From NCBI GenBank assembly GCA_009617715.1, contig VTFK01000063.1, positions 868,001 to 932,000 on the forward strand: a stretch of 64,000 nucleotides of DNA, written 5' to 3'. Shown here piece by piece: positions 62,763 to 64,000 of the stretch. Source of the stretch: Plectrocnemia conspersa. Lineage: Eukaryota > Arthropoda > Insecta > Trichoptera > Polycentropodidae. Every line of letters starts with the position of its first letter. Positions within the stretch are counted from its first letter, which is position 1. The notes beneath the pieces were generated by a model, which saw only the letters and a list, made by a program, of their open reading frames with translations, was not told where the DNA came from and ran no database searches. The position numbers and the translations under genes were made by a program.

Positions 62763-64000
62763 CTAAAATTAGAATGTTATTTATTTTAATCTCTTTGCCT
62801 CATGATTACTTGGTTAACTTAAATACTAGTATCAACTAAATGCATACACGTTTATAACAGTAGAGTAAAAGTTTACAATAAATACATAAATATTAATTTG
62901 CAAGGTGTAGAGACAGAGTCCACCGAGTTTGTGTGAAGATTATTAACCCTTTGCACTCATAATCGTTTTCGTACTAGATATGTCGCCAGCTCGGGAAAAA
63001 TGAAAAATGTTAAATTCTTTTTAAAAATTAAAATTATATATGTAGAGCATAAATATGAATAAACTAATACCAAAAACGAAGAAATCAGAACAAATACTTG
63101 CATTTCTCTAAATTACATTTTAATTTTTTTTGGTTCTCTCAAGTACCATTGGTTGACAATCCATAACAATAAATTAACACAATAGAGCGACGACCCATTT
63201 TAAAATATTTTTCAGACCAAAAAATGTTTTAACCATAAATAAATAAATATACACAAATAACAAAGACAGACCGCTCAGTTTTAGATATATTTACCTGCGA
63301 ACGAAGAAAGCTTACATCGCTTGCAGAAATACAAAATTGTATCGTTTTACAATAATTTAAGAATCCACAAGGTATATCTATGTTTATATAAACTGATGTT
63401 AGGTATATTTTTAAAAACTAAAATACGTCCCATCGAAGGTCAAATGAAACGTTGCAGTTAATGTCATATTATTTTATATATTTCTTAATAAAAAATAGAC
63501 AAAACTTTTTAGTTTTATGGTACATATTTGTTTGTGATTTTATATATTGGAGCTAATAATGCTTAAATAGCATATTTTTATATAAAAATAAACAAAGTAA
63601 TGCACGAGAAAGGGCACTACGTTTAATAACATGTGGGATGTTGATTTATTATAAATTAAAGAAACAAATATTGAAAAATATTATTTTTTAATTTTTCGTA
63701 AATCCCGAAGTTCTATTATAGTATACCAACTCATCAGTGTAAAACAATTGAAAATAATCAATAGGTTGTATACAGTTTGCGAGAACTTGGGGCCCAGGAC
63801 ATTTATCAGTAGGTGGAAATATTGCTATTTATAAGGTACATTGTCATTACTAGTTATTATTCACCAATTTTCTGATGTGGTGCGATTTGTTTGAGGTACC
63901 GTTTCTTCCTCGCTATTATTTTAATTGCCTGTATTCCACCTTCGATTCAAGGCAACAGGCCTAATTTTGACGTTACTTTCTTTTCTATCATCATTGGAAG
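62763..64000 (-). other. Klp64D: Upstream intron of Klp64D (incomplete)
   Basis: No P-loop or N-terminal motor sequence is found up to the window edge, so this is taken as intron. TTAA at 62943-62946 followed by CCCTTTGCACTC resembles a piggyBac-type end, but no partner end is visible. Confidence 0.6.

Noticed and set aside
62943..62960. piggyBac end in the upstream kinesin intron
   Set aside because: Only one end is visible inside the window.

Overview
This is a very AT-rich animal nuclear sequence. Its two recognisable genes are arthropod-type bHLH-PAS and kinesin-2 genes, and its introns are either very short (about 60-85 bp) or several kilobases long. Gene content and protein style suggest an insect; the order cannot be told from the sequence alone. 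No bacterial, organellar or viral gene was seen.

Layout. Positions 360-3188 hold a foldback/Mutator-like inverted-repeat element flanked by a 9-10 bp direct repeat. Positions 6029-32359 (minus strand) hold a complete dysfusion (NPAS4-type bHLH-PAS) gene. I reconstruct it in ten coding exons (664 codons plus stop) with every splice phase matching; one of its introns is GC-AG. Its long introns contain a palindromic repeat family, a dead 645-bp mariner with TA target sites, and two degenerate arrays of about 180-200 bp period. The probable promoter (about 32.36-32.72 kb) has a consensus CRE palindrome.

From 32.7 to 60.1 kb I find no gene I can name. This stretch holds a second, inverted copy of the palindromic repeat, a 40-nt perfect palindrome, the 3' end of a non-LTR retrotransposon closed by a hairpin, and a tRNA-related SINE-like piece. 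It also has a 1082-bp hAT element with an exact 8-bp target duplication and a broken FAM200/ZBED5-like transposase fragment, an 867-bp piggyBac-like TTAA element, and GC-balanced islands that may be regulatory or hold exons of an unrecognised plus-strand gene (two weak exon candidates are listed).

Positions 60128-62762 (minus strand) hold the 3' seven coding exons of a kinesin-2 motor subunit (KIF3A/Klp64D type); its N-terminal motor exons lie outside the window.

The two genes share a strand and are 27.7 kb apart, and nothing in the sequence links their functions. No clearly new biological system is visible. The most unusual things are the foldback element with minisatellite-like ends, the GC-AG intron inside the PAS-A domain of dysfusion, and the inverted pair of palindromic repeats, one inside the gene and one beyond its promoter.
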